A DNA stretch of 64,000 bases from positions 4,117,646 to 4,181,645 of the forward strand of contig NC_135213.1 of the NCBI RefSeq assembly GCF_052324685.1, in the 5' to 3' direction. The stretch comes from Brachyhypopomus gauderio. Its lineage: Eukaryota; Chordata; Actinopteri; Gymnotiformes; Hypopomidae. The notes under the pieces were generated by a model, which was not told the DNA's origin, made no database searches, and saw nothing but the letters and a program-made list of their open reading frames with translations. Positions 12,300 to 27,813 of this stretch are shown piece by piece. The translations under genes were made by a program, and so were the position numbers. How positions within the stretch are numbered: position 1 is the first letter of the stretch; each line of letters begins with the position of its first letter.

Positions 12300-13000
12300 T
12301 ATCCTGGGGAAGAGAATAAACACGAAAACAATTATATCACTTAAAACAGCATTACTACATTGATGTTCATATGAGAACTAGTCTTATTCAGCGATAGCAA
12401 GAGAGCAGTGTGCTGCCTTATCTAACATGTGAACATCCCTGTGTAGAAAGGTCAGTAATCACCAAGATTAGATTGTAATTTACGCAATTACGTGATTTAT
12501 GGGATCTGGTAAAATTACAGACTTAATTGGAGATGGACAATTAATAAAACAACCGACCTAAAATCCATCTACGAAATATTTTATAGGTTACTATATTGTC
12601 ATTTAAATATCAGCACTCGAAATGTTTTTAACAAGAATAAAGAGCATATAAAGTTGCACTGATTTGAAAAACAAATTTATACAAATTTATACAAATCGAA
12701 AATGGAAGAATTGGACACACAAATAGTATAAATAGATACGCTAAATGTCCCAGATTAAAAATGTAAGTCTTAACAAAAACGAAATAGTTTGTCTTTTGTC
12801 TCAAATGTATCATCGTAACGTGTTTGCTACATATATGACTAAATATGCAACGTATTTTATTAACAGTCAAACATCCAACACAGTGAGAGCTTACCTGTGT
12901 CTCAGCACTACACGCACGGCCAGGTGAGGAACGCTTTCTCTTCACCGAGATGTGTTACGCAGCAGGTAAAACAGACGGCAGGTAAACGCCCCACGGCCTC
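12300..13000 (-). promoter_or_regulatory. ocln: ocln 5' UTR exon and promoter region
   Basis: On the minus strand a likely non-coding exon ends at about 12898 with CACAG then GTAAGC. The exon holding the ATG has an acceptor CTTCCCCAG near 12303. The transcription start should therefore lie a little right of 12900. No TATA box was identified with confidence. Confidence 0.5.
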
Positions 13001-14772
13001 TATTCATCTTATTACGGGCACATCCTTGAAAGTGGCCCGCCTCAGCCTTTGAAAACGTCTTAATGCATGCAGTATATGAGCTAGGAGCGAGATTATGGGG
13101 GCAGGTCATGTGTGTTAAAGGTGCTTCTCGACCATGGAGCAACTCCAACTGAGTTGAATGGGAACGAACCGAGTGTGACTTAAAAAGCACTTTGATTTAT
13201 GGGTGCACACAGTGAAGTGAGGAAGTGATCGAAACAGACTTATACAAAACGTTTCGTCTGATTCACAGAGTTGTGGATATGGAATAAATGAAAATCAGCC
13301 TGTGATTCTGTAATCTAAGCCAAACGCTGGACTCCTGTGGACTTTTTAAGCGTGTTTAACGCCTATAATAAGCCTATAATTTTATTTATAAAGGCTACCG
13401 AGAAGTGGAATGCCAAGGAAAATTGCATATAATTAATTGTGAGATTAAGGCATTTTTTACAAGCCCACAATAAAGAAATCAGAACTTAGTAACATGATTT
13501 ACAACCCTTTGCTCTCTCCTTTTCCCCAAAGACTATATATAGCCCACATAAAGTGCGTGAAACCAATTACAGCCCGTAAGGCGAAACTCGCCAAGAAAAC
13601 CTGGAGAACCAGTTGACGCGCGTTTGGAATTACGCATGCGCAGCATCACTACACTCTCGTCTCTAGACTCTCATTGTGCTCGTGCAGCGTCACGTATGCG
13701 GAACTCAGTCACGTGTTTCCCCAGGAGAACAACAGCTCCTCAAATAAAGTTCAAAAAATGCTGAAGGGTTTGACGGCGGTTTGCCGCCTCAAACTCGGTG
13801 ACACAATAGTGTAACCCGGGGAGAACGGAAGACAGTGAGAACAAACAAACAAACAGGAAATAACGTATCCGGCTTGTCCTGCTCCACTTTCCATATTAAG
13901 TCAATTGTTTGTAACCTAACAGATCGTCTCGAAATGGACCGAGAACGATTAAGCGATACCGCTGCTCTTGTTCAGAATAAATAGCCTAAACATAATGACA
14001 ATTTAAAGAAAAACATATACATCTTTGTAGCCCTCAAAGATCAATAGCCTACCAGATAAACGCTCAGTAATGAAATCATCATCAGAAGGTCCGTTATTTA
14101 AACACACACAGACTTGATGGCAACGCACGTGTTTTACTTGAATTCTGGCGACATAAAAGCGTACAAAAATGAATCCCTGGGTACATGTATATAAAAAAAA
14201 TGTACAAAACTCATTTAAAATACACTGGTAAGACAATTGTAAAGGTCACATAAAGGACTCAGCAAAACAATTGCTATAATTGTCTAAATGATCTAGGCCT
14301 AAGCTACAAAAATCTTAAAAACCAACTTCACGTCATGTTACATTGATGGCTTTATCTTTATCACATCAACATAAAACACCCTTCTGAAAATTCACATTAA
14401 AATGTACAGAACTATAATTCATGTTACAGAATGAGCGTTATTAACAATTTACTAGTTTCACCTTCAAACAGAAAACACTTTTATTTTCCCTCATAAAGGA
14501 TTGGTTTCTGGAGGTAAGCTTTATGGAGGATTGGTGGAAGGGAAGAGAGGTTACAAAACCTTTAATGGCAACATCTCATGCTTTTAATAAGCAAAGTCTA
14601 AATGTTCTATGGCTCAAAAGTGATTTTGTATTAGAAATGAAAATGCCAACATTACACCCAGAGCTGAGCGATAATACAAACATCACGGTGGAGCACTAGG
14701 CAGGCGGTATAGGTGACTAATTAGAGGCCACGGTCACTGGGAGCTGACTGACTTTGAGCTATGGCAGCCATC
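13001..14772. other. Region between ocln and marveld2
   Basis: No gene. The left part is ocln upstream sequence with a CpG-containing, NRF1-like ACGCATGCGCAG near 13632 and an E-box CACGTG near 13710. The right part, about 14000-14772, is probably the marveld2 3' UTR (AT-rich, ending at the stop at 14773). Confidence 0.45.
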
Positions 14773-14900
14773 TTAACTGTATCCATCATTCCAGTCCATC
14801 ACTTTGTCATACTCCTGAATCTTCTGCTTAATGTGAGAGAGCTTGTTTTTTAAATATTCACATCTTTCCTTCTTCTCCAAGTAAGCAGGGTCCTAGTAAT

Positions 14901-14944
<44 letters not shown>

Positions 14945-17900
14945 ATTTAAATGATCCTTGAACTTCCTTCTCACTTGTTCTACAGGGTTGATTTTCAAGC
15001 ACAAATTACAATTAAAGCTAGCTTGTGAAATTTAACCCATAAATAGCCATAATGTGTATGTGGAAACAAAATCCATAACACTGAGTCATCAAACTCACAT
15101 GAATACTATGACACATGAGTATTGTGATTCTTACAGACTGCAAATGGTTGAGGCAATGAATACTACAGATAAGTCCAACAAATTACTGCATAAATGTGTC
15201 AATGACTGGATTTCATAGGCTTCAGAGTGGTGGAGTCACAGGTCTGGGATCAAAGTTAACATTAGCTTATGCCAAGTTAGCCTGCTCCATTTTGCACATT
15301 ACTGGTCATTTACACTTATTTCCCCTCAGATGGGTTTGGGGGGGGGGGGGGGGGGGGTGATCTTATTGGCTGCACTAACCGTTAACGGCCAATTGGCCAA
15401 CTTGGGACAATAAAACAACCAATCGGGTAACAAAAACATCACTTACAGACTTTTTTCTCTTGTATTCCTGCACGAGGGTATTGATCCGCTCTTGTTCCTG
15501 AAAAAAAGAAACAAAACAAAAATATGAACGTCATCGTAATCTACCTAACTCAGTTATCCGATCACCTCAAGATGACGCCTGACCTAACTAACCTGAAAGT
15601 TCCCAAGCTAAAAATACTTTAGATTTAGTTTCTGAAAACAGTGGCCCATATTTAGTGACGACCCGGTACAATATTCTTTTGCATCCTAAAAAAATATGAT
15701 AAGAACACAGCTCACACCAGGTCCTAGATCAGTGTTCGTTTGTTCAGATAACTGATAAATAAGGGCCAGTGTCACAAAGCACAAAGTTGTGTCACAAAGT
15801 TGTGTCCATGAGAGTAAGAAGGAAAGAATGAAAAAGAGAGAACTGTGATATAACAACCTCTTATATATGCTTCTCCACATGATTTGAACCGAAAATACAC
15901 TACACGAACTCAGTCATACTATTAAAGTGCTGGTTTGTAATTAAAGAACATTTAAAAGTTTAAAGTTCAGAAAAATCCTAATTAAGCGTCTGATCTGGGG
16001 TCAGCTGACTCTACCATCTGACTGGACGGTCGAGGTGGCAGGTTATTTATCATGTTGTCCATCTCCTCGAACTTCTTGGCCAGCACTTCCACCTCCGCGT
16101 GCAGCTCCTTGTATTCTGCATACTGGTCGTTAAACACAGCCTTGTACTGGTCTCTCTCCTCGTCGGTGTGGATGGTGGGATACTTCCTGCAGGGGCAGCG
16201 GGCACACAGAAACTCATCAATATCGGCCCCAAACATTTGTTATACACCCCCAAAATAAAGTACTTGACTTGTTCAATCGTCTGATGACACGGGAAGTGCC
16301 TGAACTCACGCTACGTAATCTGCGATGATGACGGGCTTGGGGATGTGTCCGGCTGGGATGTGGCCCCTCAGGTACTCTGGCTCCATTATATGGGGCGGCG
16401 CCATCAGTCCGCTGTCCGTGGACTCTGGGATTGCGCCCAATGGGGGTTTGTAGATAGGGCCTGAGGTAGTAGACTCTGCACCAAGCTTGGAATGGGGGTG
16501 GAGCATAAATCAGAAAAGGGGTGGGGCTAAAGGATATTGGGATTTCAAGGGACTTTTAGGTCGAGCAAATATTTACCATCGTGAGCGGAACCGAAGCAAC
16601 TGTCTTCATCTAAACAGAACAAATAGACAATAATTACTGAAAAATCTGAAAAAATGTGAGCGGTCACTGCCATATTACTACACAAATACACAAAATTTCA
16701 AGAACCAGCTGTGTAAAAGTACTGTATGTGCAGGGGTGGAAAGTAACTAATTACATTTACTCACATCACTGTAATTGAGTACTTTTTATGAGTAATTTGT
16801 AATTTTCTGAGTAGTTTTTGAAATATGTAATTTTTACTTTCACTTGAGTACATTTTGACCCAAGTAGTTTTACTTCACTACATTTGAACGCCCTCACATT
16901 ACTGAGTAAAAAAATATTGATGGTGAAAAATTAAATGCCGGCAGAAATTTAAACTTCCCAGAGTCCCAGAACTGAAGGCCAATTGCGTGGCCTTGCCTTG
17001 CGCGCGCCCTTTCCATTGTCTCATAATCAGGTCGTAATCTGGTGCTCTTTTTTTCCAAAAGGATGAGATTGTTCTATCTTTAAATCTTCTATTTATCAGG
17101 TTCTGTGGGATCCTGTGGACATTTTATTGTGAAAAGTGGAATCCTGTGGGCACTGTATTTTGAATAGTTGGATCCTGTGAGCACTTACTTTTAAATTGTG
17201 GGATCCTATGAGCATTTTTTTATTTTTGATGTGGGATCCTGTGGGCATTTTATTGTGAGAAGTGGAATCCTGTTGCATTTTAGTTTGATTTGTGGCATCT
17301 TGTGGGCACTTAATTTTGTGTGCATTTTGTTTTTTGAATAATTTGTAATTTAAATTTCTTTATTCTTATCATAGTGTTGTCCGTTGGACAATAGGACTGA
17401 AAATTGTTTGCACTTTATGGTACAGGTTGTGATTGTCCTTGTGCTGTGAGGAAGTATGTTCCTGAGCCCAGGTGATGTTTTTGCAAGTGTGGATGTGCAC
17501 TTAAATACGCTTTGAAATCGATTAAAACAACTTGTGCTGAATTTGGTTCATGATTCATCCATGCATTAAATAACTGAACGTAACTAAGTAACTTTTACTC
17601 AAATTACATTTTAAATGAAATAATTTTGTACTTTTACTCTGAGTAGATTTTAGGCAAAGTAATGATACTTTTACTCAATTACAATTTTTCAGTACTCTTT
17701 CCACCTCTGTGTATGTGTATATTGATGGACAGAGATAAAAAAAGAAAAAATTTGCACAGCTAATCCCCGAAATATCCTGTTTCTCAGAAAAGTTTGCAGA
17801 TTAAGACTATGATGGCTCTGGTGGATAATACATGCTATGATCTTCCTATAGTGGGAGATGTTTTGGCTTGAGTGGTTCCCCCTCCCACACTTTGGGATCT

Positions 17901-19307
17901 ATCGCCCTGCAGTTTCATGGCTCTCTGACTTAATCCCCTGACTCAAATCAACCTATGCATGTTTAAGAAACATCTTAAACAGTATTTCGTTTTTGGGGTG
18001 GTGATTCACATCTTGCCAGAACCTTACACCCATGTGTAGAAGAAGACCACGGATCAGTTATGCAACGATATGTAAACTGCATGTTTTTGGTTTTGGTAAC
18101 CTGATAACCGATATATCGATATATCATCACATCCCCTCACCTCCTGCTCCAGCGCCTGCCTGCGCATACGTGCTGCCTCGTGCCTCCACAGTTTGAGGCA
18201 AACGCCGATGCTGATCAGGTATAGCAGCGTGTTGAGGAAGAGGAAGATGATGGCGGCGGTCTGGCCAGCCTCTGTGCGGCAGAAGACGGCGTTGGGCCCC
18301 TGGTTGAACTGTGGGTAGTAGCAGAGGCCACCGCGCAGCGTGTCGCGTACGTACACGGTGGCCGCCGCCATGTACAGAACGGCCAGCAGGACGTTGAATC
18401 CGCACTCGGTCAAGGGCCACCAGCCCGAGTCCAGGAGGATGGTGCGGTAATACATGGTCATTCCCAGCACCAGCAGGATGACGGTGGCGACCCACGCCAG
18501 GCCGGCCACCACCAGGATGAAGGGCGTACGTGGCCCGTTGTAGTTGGCGCCGTAGCCCCCGTAGCCGCCGTACATCCCACCCATGGAGCCGCCGAACGTG
18601 GTCTGTTGCGAGTAGCCGAACAGGTTGTACCACTCGTTGTCCTTGTGCACGTAGGCGCACACGCAGGCGAACACCGCGGCGCCCAGCAGCAGCTCGGCAC
18701 AGCCCAGGATCCGCAGGAGTCCGGCCCACGACTTCATGTAGTCGTAGCGCTGGTGGTACTCCTCCACCCGCTCGCTGTACGTCATGGCCGTGCGCCCCGA
18801 CAAGCCCGACGCCGACTCCGCCGGCTCGCCCAGGAGGGCGGCGTGCTCCTTCCGAGACGCGTAGCTGCCCCCCGAACCGCCGTACGGGTCGGTGTAGCAG
18901 CTGGGGGCCCCGGGCGAGGGAGCCCGGGACTGCGGAGGAGAGCAGCGCACGCCCGACGTGGTGGAGTTGAAGGTGTCGGGCGGCGGGAGGGAGTTGGGCT
19001 TGCTGCTCCGAAAGCTGCCGCCCCGGAAGAAGTTCTTCACCGAGTCGGGGATGAAGCGACGCACGGGTTTTATGTCCATGGCGTCATCGGGCTGGTCCTC
19101 CACATCGCTGGGGTCAAACTCGGGCCCCACCGGGGGGTTGTCCGGGAGGGGAGGAGGCGGGAAGGGCTCGTCGCTGAGGACAGACATGGCCCCTTCGCTA
19201 TATGGGACGTACTGGTCCCGAGCCAGGGAGCCGACTGGTACCTCATCATAGAGTGGGTGCGCTCTGATCCGATCGAAATATCCTGCTGATCCGTTTCCTG
19301 CTGACAT
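14773..19307 (-). CDS. marveld2: marveld2, tricellulin
   Basis: Tricellulin is the MARVEL protein that seals tricellular tight junctions. Six coding exons: 18141-19307, 16577-16609, 16310-16485, 16015-16186, 15447-15497, 14773-14892. Phases close to 572 residues (human 558). The ATG at 19305-19307 gives [20 protein letters not shown]; an acceptor sits just upstream in the 5' UTR. The long cytoplasmic N-terminus is proline-rich ([12 protein letters not shown]). The four-pass MARVEL region spans roughly residues 185-370, with a Gly/Tyr-rich first loop ([17 protein letters not shown]). [10 protein letters not shown] then leads into the occludin/ELL coiled coil ([38 protein letters not shown]), ending DWNDGYS. 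It shares the ELL architecture with adjacent ocln, consistent with an old tandem duplication. A non-coding first exon is likely near 19969-20040. Confidence 0.95.
14904..14941. repeat. (AC)n microsatellite
   Basis: About 19 AC units in the last marveld2 intron, starting about 12 bp from the exon edge at 14892. Confidence 0.95.
15338..15357. repeat. Poly(G) run of 20 nt
   Basis: Uninterrupted G tract in the intron between the exons at 15447 and 14892 of marveld2. It lacks the AAGTTGTTG flank found at the other G tracts. Confidence 0.95.
16731..17709. mobile_element. hAT-type non-autonomous element with 8-bp target duplication
   Basis: The 979-bp element begins CAGGGGTGGAAAGTAACT and ends with an imperfect inverted copy (AGTACTCTTTCCACCTCTG). 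The 8-bp direct repeat TGTATGTG flanks it at 16723-16730 and 17710-17717. The sub-terminal ATTACATTTACTC and TTACTCAATTACA stretches repeat the fish hAT pattern. The centre (about 17095-17330) holds degenerate repeats built on GGATCCTGTGGGCA. No transposase. Lies in marveld2 intron 1. Confidence 0.9.
17718..18140. other. marveld2 intron 1, right part
   Basis: About 420 bp of unique intronic sequence; only a short inverted TATCGATATATCGATATATC-like run near 18112 was noticed. Confidence 0.4.
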
Positions 19308-20160
19308 GGGTTTTGGTCTTAGTGCTTGATGCCTAAATGAAGACTGAATGGACAATACAAATGATTCAGTGAGATAAGGAAGTTTATCTGTGCTTCGCTG
19401 TAATTGGTATAGCCTATGGGCTACCTGGCTTGAGGGAATATAAACTTATTAAACAAAATTAAATAACCGCATTTTTTATAGGCCTGCAAGAGCGATGAAT
19501 CTGAATCTGATGAATCTAATCAATAATCACAAACCACAACATTTTAACAACTTATTGTTGTAACTAATACTGGCCTATATTCAAAGGCTAAAACGTGATT
19601 TAGTACAACCCAAACGTGTTCGAGACGTGTTAAACACTTTGGGTTACGTGCTCGAGTTTCAGCGACTAGTCGCTACCGGTCGAGATTGCCACAGGACGTT
19701 GTCGCCTTATACTAAATTTTATATCGACGTACCAGCAATTATATAAACAGATCAACCAACGTTTTGCCGTTTCCTGGCAAACGCGAAACCTCAAACGCAT
19801 CGCGAAGTTAACACCCGAGCGAGGTAGTTCAAAGTCTAACGAAAAAGACGGACTAATCGGAACATTTTAAAAACTGTTTAACAGTAGCAACGTAAATACT
19901 ATTTAACCAAGCTTTCTTCTGTGCCGAGTGCTCACGCCTAACAGTGTTTATTTTAAACATATTGCTTACCTGTTGTGAGTAAACACACCTGTCCCGGCCG
20001 CTTGGTTCGCAGGTGAAGGGCTTGATCACGTGACCTACCTCGCCCTAATGCGTTTCGGTTATTCAGACGGAAAAAACCCACAAACGTCCAGAAACCCGCC
20101 CAACTTGTCCACGACACACACTAATGTTACCAGGCGGAATGTGGGGGGCTATTCAATTTC
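19308..20160 (-). promoter_or_regulatory. marveld2: marveld2 5' UTR and promoter region
   Basis: Minus-strand acceptor GTCCATTCAG near 19345 and a donor CAACAG then GTAAGC at about 19968 define a spliced 5' UTR. A palindromic E-box TCACGTGA at about 20025-20032 (USF/TFE type) lies within or just upstream of the first exon. No TATA box was seen. Confidence 0.45.
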
Positions 20161-22221
<2,061 letters not shown>

Positions 22222-22936
22222 TGCAAGAACCGAGCTGGTTTTTATCTTTTCTCTTTTAGCCGTTAGTTAGCTGTCAGACCCGAATATAAGTGACTGGACG
22301 AACAGCAACGCTTGGACAGTTCGGGCTTCCGATCGACGAAACCAGTCGTATGGCCCGCACGGTGTTTACCACGCCGCTCAGAGACGCTCCACGACAGACA
22401 CGTGCCCGTCGGCGCGTGCGGGCGCGCGTGCGGAGGGCGCGGTGACGTCCTCGTCGCGCGCGGGGACGTCATCGGCGCGCGCCGGGCCGAGAGGCGGGAC
22501 CGTTCTGACTTTAAAGGGATACCGAGGCAACAGAAACACCGCCTGTCATATCCAAGAGGAGTTGAGTCTAGTTAACGTTCACTTTCTGACAAACCTGTCT
22601 GTAGACGTTATTACGGTGAGTTTGTGGCGTATCGTGAAATGTAAAAAAAAAGACCACGTAAAAGCTGACTCAGCTTTTTTAGTTAACGTTAACTTCTCCG
22701 AGCTAGCTTAGCATAGCTCACCGTCACTAGTGTTTACCTCCACATAAGCACCTAACAGAACTGATACTAACATACAGTGTTGGTGTATAAAACACGCAGT
22801 TGATCGTGATGTCCTGTAGATAATAGTCGTGCACGTATCTGTATGAGCGTCTTCAGATGATGTGTGCTCCATCATGAGACGTGTTTTCATTTTCTAGCAC
22901 TGGGTAGTCTATCTGTGTGGATGGGAAGAGCTGATA
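22222..22936. promoter_or_regulatory. Divergent ak6/rad17 promoter (CpG-rich)
   Basis: The 715 bp between the two ATGs is CpG-dense at 22320-22500, with CRE-like GTGACGTCC (about 22440) and GGACGTCATC (about 22463). There is no TATA box. On the plus strand a non-coding rad17 exon probably ends at 22615 (TTACG then GTGAGT) and the coding exon has an acceptor TTTTCTAG at 22890-22897. The same divergent pairing is known for human AK6/TAF9 and RAD17. Confidence 0.75.
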
Positions 22937-25900
22937 ATGTCACAGCTTTCTCTAGGAGGAACAGCGTCCTCCGGTAAAGTAAGTTTCACATCTTCACTCA
23001 TGGGCAGCAACTTTGGATAAACACGCTTCACACACCATTCTTGAGTGGTTTTCAAAACACTGCACCGATATTACCCTGCCAGATAACTTCTCTCCTGTTA
23101 TCTCTCTCTCTCTCTGGTTTAGTTAAACAGCTGGGTTGAACCGTCCTTTGGTGATCTTCTGGGAAGCTCTGGACTGAACAGCCTCTCCTTGACTAAAGGG
23201 CCCCTTTCAGGAGGAGCCAAGTCCAAGACTCGGTCCACTGCTGCGGACGTCGGTGGGAAGAAGGCCAGGAAGAGAAGAGGAGAGCCCCAGGGCTCCAGAC
23301 CTCTGTCCCTCCCCAGGAGGCCAGACTCACAGGAGCCCCAAGATGAACCCTGGGTGGATGTGTACGCCCCTCAATCACAAGTATGGATGACGATTCTCCA
23401 TGACCTGAAAAAACACACACAATGCACTAATTACTTTAAACACATGAATGTCTTAGTTGTATTAGTAATTATTATTACTGGGTGCTAATGTTTCACTGAA
23501 TGTGATCTGGAGTAATTGAACCCATCCAACGATGTCCCTCTTATCTCTGATTTAGGCTGAGCTGGCGGTACACAAAAAGAAAGTTGAGGAAGTTGAGAAC
23601 TGGTTGAGGGCTCATTTGGACTTGAATAGTGCGAACAAGGTGTGTATAACGCTAACAAACAGAGATTTGTTTCTTCTGTGAATAAATACGTTTTGCTGCC
23701 GGAATCTCTATCTTCTGGAGCATGACCTTTTGTTGAGAAGATTATTTCTGTCCCACATCTAACACACGTGGTTCAGCTAGTTTCTGATTAAAAGACTTTG
23801 AAGACATTGAAATGTGCCTTATTTCTGGCTTGTAGCTGCACTTTGCAAGATAGTAGATCACCAGAATGGAAGTGCAGATAGCTTTACACTTTCTTGTTTT
23901 AGCATTTCTGTTAAACGAGTTGCTGGAATGTCGCCACAGGGTGGTGCTGTTCTTTTGTTGACTGGTCCATCTGGCTGTGGGAAGACGGCTACAGTTCAAG
24001 TGCTGGCCAGAGATTTGGGTTGCCAGATCCAGGAGTGGTCCAACCCTGTCACCACCTCTGAATACAGAACGGATGACTCCTTCAGACAGACTTTCGATCC
24101 AGGTGCCCTGAATCTAGTTCCATTGGCACTCCAGTGTTACTCACTCTGCCGAGCACCTTGTGTTTATTTGTTAAATTGTTTGTGCATTTATTATCTATTC
24201 AGTTTGCTTAAACATCTGTTCATTAAATGTCAGTTCTGTCTTGGATTTAAAATTACAATTACATGTCACAAATTCCGTCTGGTGTAGTTGTTCATGCTGT
24301 TTGCTCCCGTAAATTTTAAAGTTTCAAATAGAGTTGTTTTGGTTTCCCATACGCCACCAGAGTATGTGGTCACAGATGGTTGCTTTCCTCTTTCCCAGAC
24401 TCCAGGTTTAACGGTTTCCAGTGGAGCTCTCAGACAGGGGCTTTCCAGGAGTTCCTGCTCAGAGCGAACAAATACAAGCGTCTCCAGATGACCGGAGAGA
24501 GCTGCGCTCAGGACAGGAAGCTCATCCTTGTGGAGGTGCGGTACATGAGCTATCTGTGATTTAACACACCCGATAGCGGAGCAACGTCTCATCTTCGTGT
24601 GTCTCCACAGGATTTGCCGAACCAGTTCTACAGGCAGCCGGGGAGCCTGCACGACGCTCTGAGGTACGGGCGATGTGAGGAGTGACCGCGCTCTTCCCCG
24701 TGAGCCGCACGTAAGGGAGCGGTGGGTGTCGGAGCCTCGACGCTCAGCACTCTGGTTCTTCTCCCCCCTTGCAGGCGCTTCGTGAGGACGGGCAGGCGGC
24801 CGCTGGTCTTCGTGGTGTCCGACAGTCTGAGTGGAGACGGCGGTTCCAGACTCCTCTTCCCAAAGGAGGTGCAGGAGGAGCTGGGCGTCCATACCATCAG
24901 GTTAACGTTTCGCTATGTTGAGAGGCAGAGAGAAGAACCCGAGGAGACACCTCTCGGGTTCCACACCTCACCCGCTCGTTGTAAAACGACTGTTTCACTT
25001 TCACACGTACCTCGAATCAGCCAGCTGGCATTTCAAGTAATTTTTCAATGAGTGTGATTGATGTTCCATGAGATGACGGTAGGAGGAGCTAGTAAACCCT
25101 ACGCATATTAAAAAGCTCATTTGCATACTGATTTTTACTGGTTTGCTTTATGGTTCACCTCATCACCATCTCCCTCTTCAGTTTTAACCCCGTAGCTCCC
25201 ACCAGCATGATGAAGGTGCTGACTCGTATTGCTAGCACTGAAGCTAGCAAGGTAATGGCTAATGAGCACCACACCACAGAACGGTTCGCTTAATGGTGTC
25301 CCGTCTGCTTTGTGCGTGACGACACATTGTGTGTGTGTGTGTGTTTTTCAGAGTGCGGGTAGAGTCTCCGCCCCTGAGAAGGCGGTGCTGGAGCAGCTGT
25401 GTGCCGGAAGCTCGGGAGACATTCGCAGTGCCATCAACAGCTTGCAGTTCTCTTCGTTCAGCGGTGCGTACGTGCTCTCTCCCGGGCCACGCCGCAGTCC
25501 GTCCCAGTCTCTGATTGGCTAGGAGCTTAATGAATATGAATGAGGGCTCACCAGGGCGCGCTGACTATACAATAATTACAGAGTCGGTGGCTTCTGTGGT
25601 AATGCAGGTTCTGGGATTCATTTGCAGACAGATCTCTGGAAAGGGGTCCATGGGTTTCAAAAAAGGGCAAGTCGGCCGCAAGAGGCCCAGCCAGGACCAG
25701 GGGGGGAAGTCGCTTGGGGAAACCCACAGACGCCCTAGACGACAGCCCCGCTATCGGAGGAAAAGACGCCTCACTCTTCCTCTTCAGAGCCCTGGGGAAG
25801 ATCCTGTACTGCAAACGTCAGTCACACTTGTGTGTCTTTTAACGTCCGTCTTTTTTTACGAAGAAGGAGCAGCTACGTGGTTTTAAGCTGCCAGAGCTGC

Positions 25901-26051
25901 TGTAGTCTTATTGACTTTGGCCATATTGCTGCAACAGCTTCAAGTGATGAAGGTTGTGGTTTTAGGTGAAGGCCACGAGGGTTGTGTAGTTCCGGGGTTA
26001 CCGCCGCACCTTTCATCGCATCAGAGAGACAGACTGCTTGTTGACCCAGAG

Positions 26052-26143
<92 letters not shown>

Positions 26144-27813
26144 CTCCCCCTGATGCTCCTGACCCCATCTCTCTGCTTCCTCAGCTCGTTATAGAACGCT
26201 CTCACATGTCGGGGGAGTTCTTCAACCTCTACCTGCACCAGAACTACCCGGACTTCTTCACAAACGTGGAGGACCTGGCCCGGGCCAGCGAGTACCTCTC
26301 GGACGCCGACTTCCTGACCGCCGAGTGGAGTGTGAGGGTTTCTAGAAGTTATACAACCGAGATCCACTCTGGTTACACATGAGCTCTGATGCACACATCA
26401 GGACTCCATATGATGTCCTAGTGAGCTTAATTATACTGTTTAATTTGGTCATTGATAACTGACATGTTGAACACGGACATCCTTAGTGTGCCTGACTAGA
26501 AGCATATTGGTGGATTTCTTAGTGCCTTAGACCAGTGATGTTCAGGTTTAGTCTTGTGTGCTAGAAGACTGGTGCTGCTTATTATTAAACCCCTTTGACG
26601 AGGTTGAAGAACCATTGTCATGTTACTGTTCTCCTTCTAGTCCAGGTCCACCATGGCGGAGTATGGATCATCGGTGGCCACTAGGGGGCTCATTCACTCT
26701 AATTCAGCTCGTGCACATGCCACCAGCCAATCGCTCGTCGGCTTCAAGCCCCTTCACAAACCCCATTGGCTGCATATCAACAAGACGGTAAAGAAGGAAT
26801 CGTTCCGGACTTTAAGGCCTACTGATTAATTCGTTAATTAAAGGGATGCGTAAGATTGGATGTTTTATGGTCTCTGACATGTTTGGTTTTGTTTGGCCTA
26901 CAGTACCGCGAGAACTACCTGGCAGCTCAGTCCCTGTTCATCAGCTTCTGCTTGACACCCGTCAGCCTCATGACGGAGCTAGTGCCCTACCTCGCCCAGC
27001 TGAGCAACCCCATGAGGAATCAAGGTCCCACACACACACACACACACAGTCAGTAAATTCTACACTGCAGGCTGTGCTGATATAATCCCACATTTTCCAC
27101 CTACTATTTCGATGAAAAGAACATTAGTTTGTAATCTTGAAATGATATTCAAACCTTGTATTGCTGCAGTCGCTTTGTGACATTGCGCAGTATAATGTGC
27201 CAATGTTCTCCTGAGCTATGCAAAGAAGAAGGGATAGGTTAGCCGTCACTCTCAACGGGGTTGGTTCGAAGGATCTGGAAGCGCATTGAAAGCGACAGCA
27301 CTGCTCACAAGTGGAGACGCCTGTGGAAAACTGTGTTTGACATCGCATCTAGTGTGAAATTGTTTCCTGTGCTTACAGCTCAGATAACCTTCATTCAAGA
27401 CGTGGGCCACCTTTCTCTCAGGAGATTCCCTGGCAGGTATGTCCCAAGTCCAAAGACCAAACGGAGAAACGTTCACCAAAGTGTGAAGGAGTTCCAATAC
27501 TGCACTGTGTGAGTGTGCACTCGCACGGTGGATAATAACCCGAGACGAACCTCATTTGAACTCTTTCAGGTTAAAACTCGAAGCACTCAGCGACAAAGAA
27601 CCTGGCGGCCTGGACGTGGATGACGAAGACGCAGGAGTCCAAACGGCCGCCCAGGGAAGCAGCACTTTGTTAGGGGATGCCATAGCGGCCTCCTCCCCGT
27701 CCAGCAGCCAGGACCCAGGGGTTGATTTCCCTGGCAGCCAACCACAGCCAACCACCGCAAACACCTTATTGGACGAGGAGGACCTTTTAATTGAGGAGTA
27801 TGACAGTGACTGA
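22937..27813 (+). CDS. rad17: rad17, checkpoint clamp loader
   Basis: RAD17 replaces RFC1 in the clamp loader that places the 9-1-1 complex on damaged DNA and licenses ATR signalling. Sixteen exons, all in phase: 22937-22978, 23123-23380, 23556-23639, 23940-24102, 24399-24535, 24611-24663, 24775-24900, 25182-25251, 25352-25463, 25628-25816, 25966-26051, 26185-26331, 26641-26787, 26904-27024, 27379-27436, 27570-27813. The product is 678 residues (human 670-681). Seen: N-terminal NSWVEPSFGDLL, DEPWVDVYAP, Walker A GPSGCGKT (residues 137-144), Walker B LILVED (about 224-229), SDSLSGD, GSSGDIRSAINSLQF (sensor 2 region), and an acidic tail ending LLIEEYDSD. The tail keeps SQ sites in SSSQDP and GSQPQP, matching the region of the ATR sites in human RAD17. 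It looks intact. AATAAA lies at 28165-28170. Confidence 0.97.
26052..26142. repeat. (CA)n microsatellite, about 45 units
   Basis: Begins at the exon 11 donor of rad17: the donor GTACAC flows directly into the CA run, which ends about 43 bp before exon 12. It is probably polymorphic. Confidence 0.97.

Noticed and set aside
16725-17330. Internal GGATCCTGTGGGCA repeats as an independent satellite
   Set aside because: They lie wholly within the hAT element bounded by TGTATGTG duplications and are degenerate, so they are part of that element.
18127-19289. Long ORFs in other frames over marveld2 exon 1 (up to 227 codons)
   Set aside because: GC-rich shadows of the tricellulin coding exon; no conserved motifs.
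26038-26394. ORFs reading THTHTH or VCVCVC
   Set aside because: Translation of a (CA)n microsatellite joined to part of rad17 exon 12.
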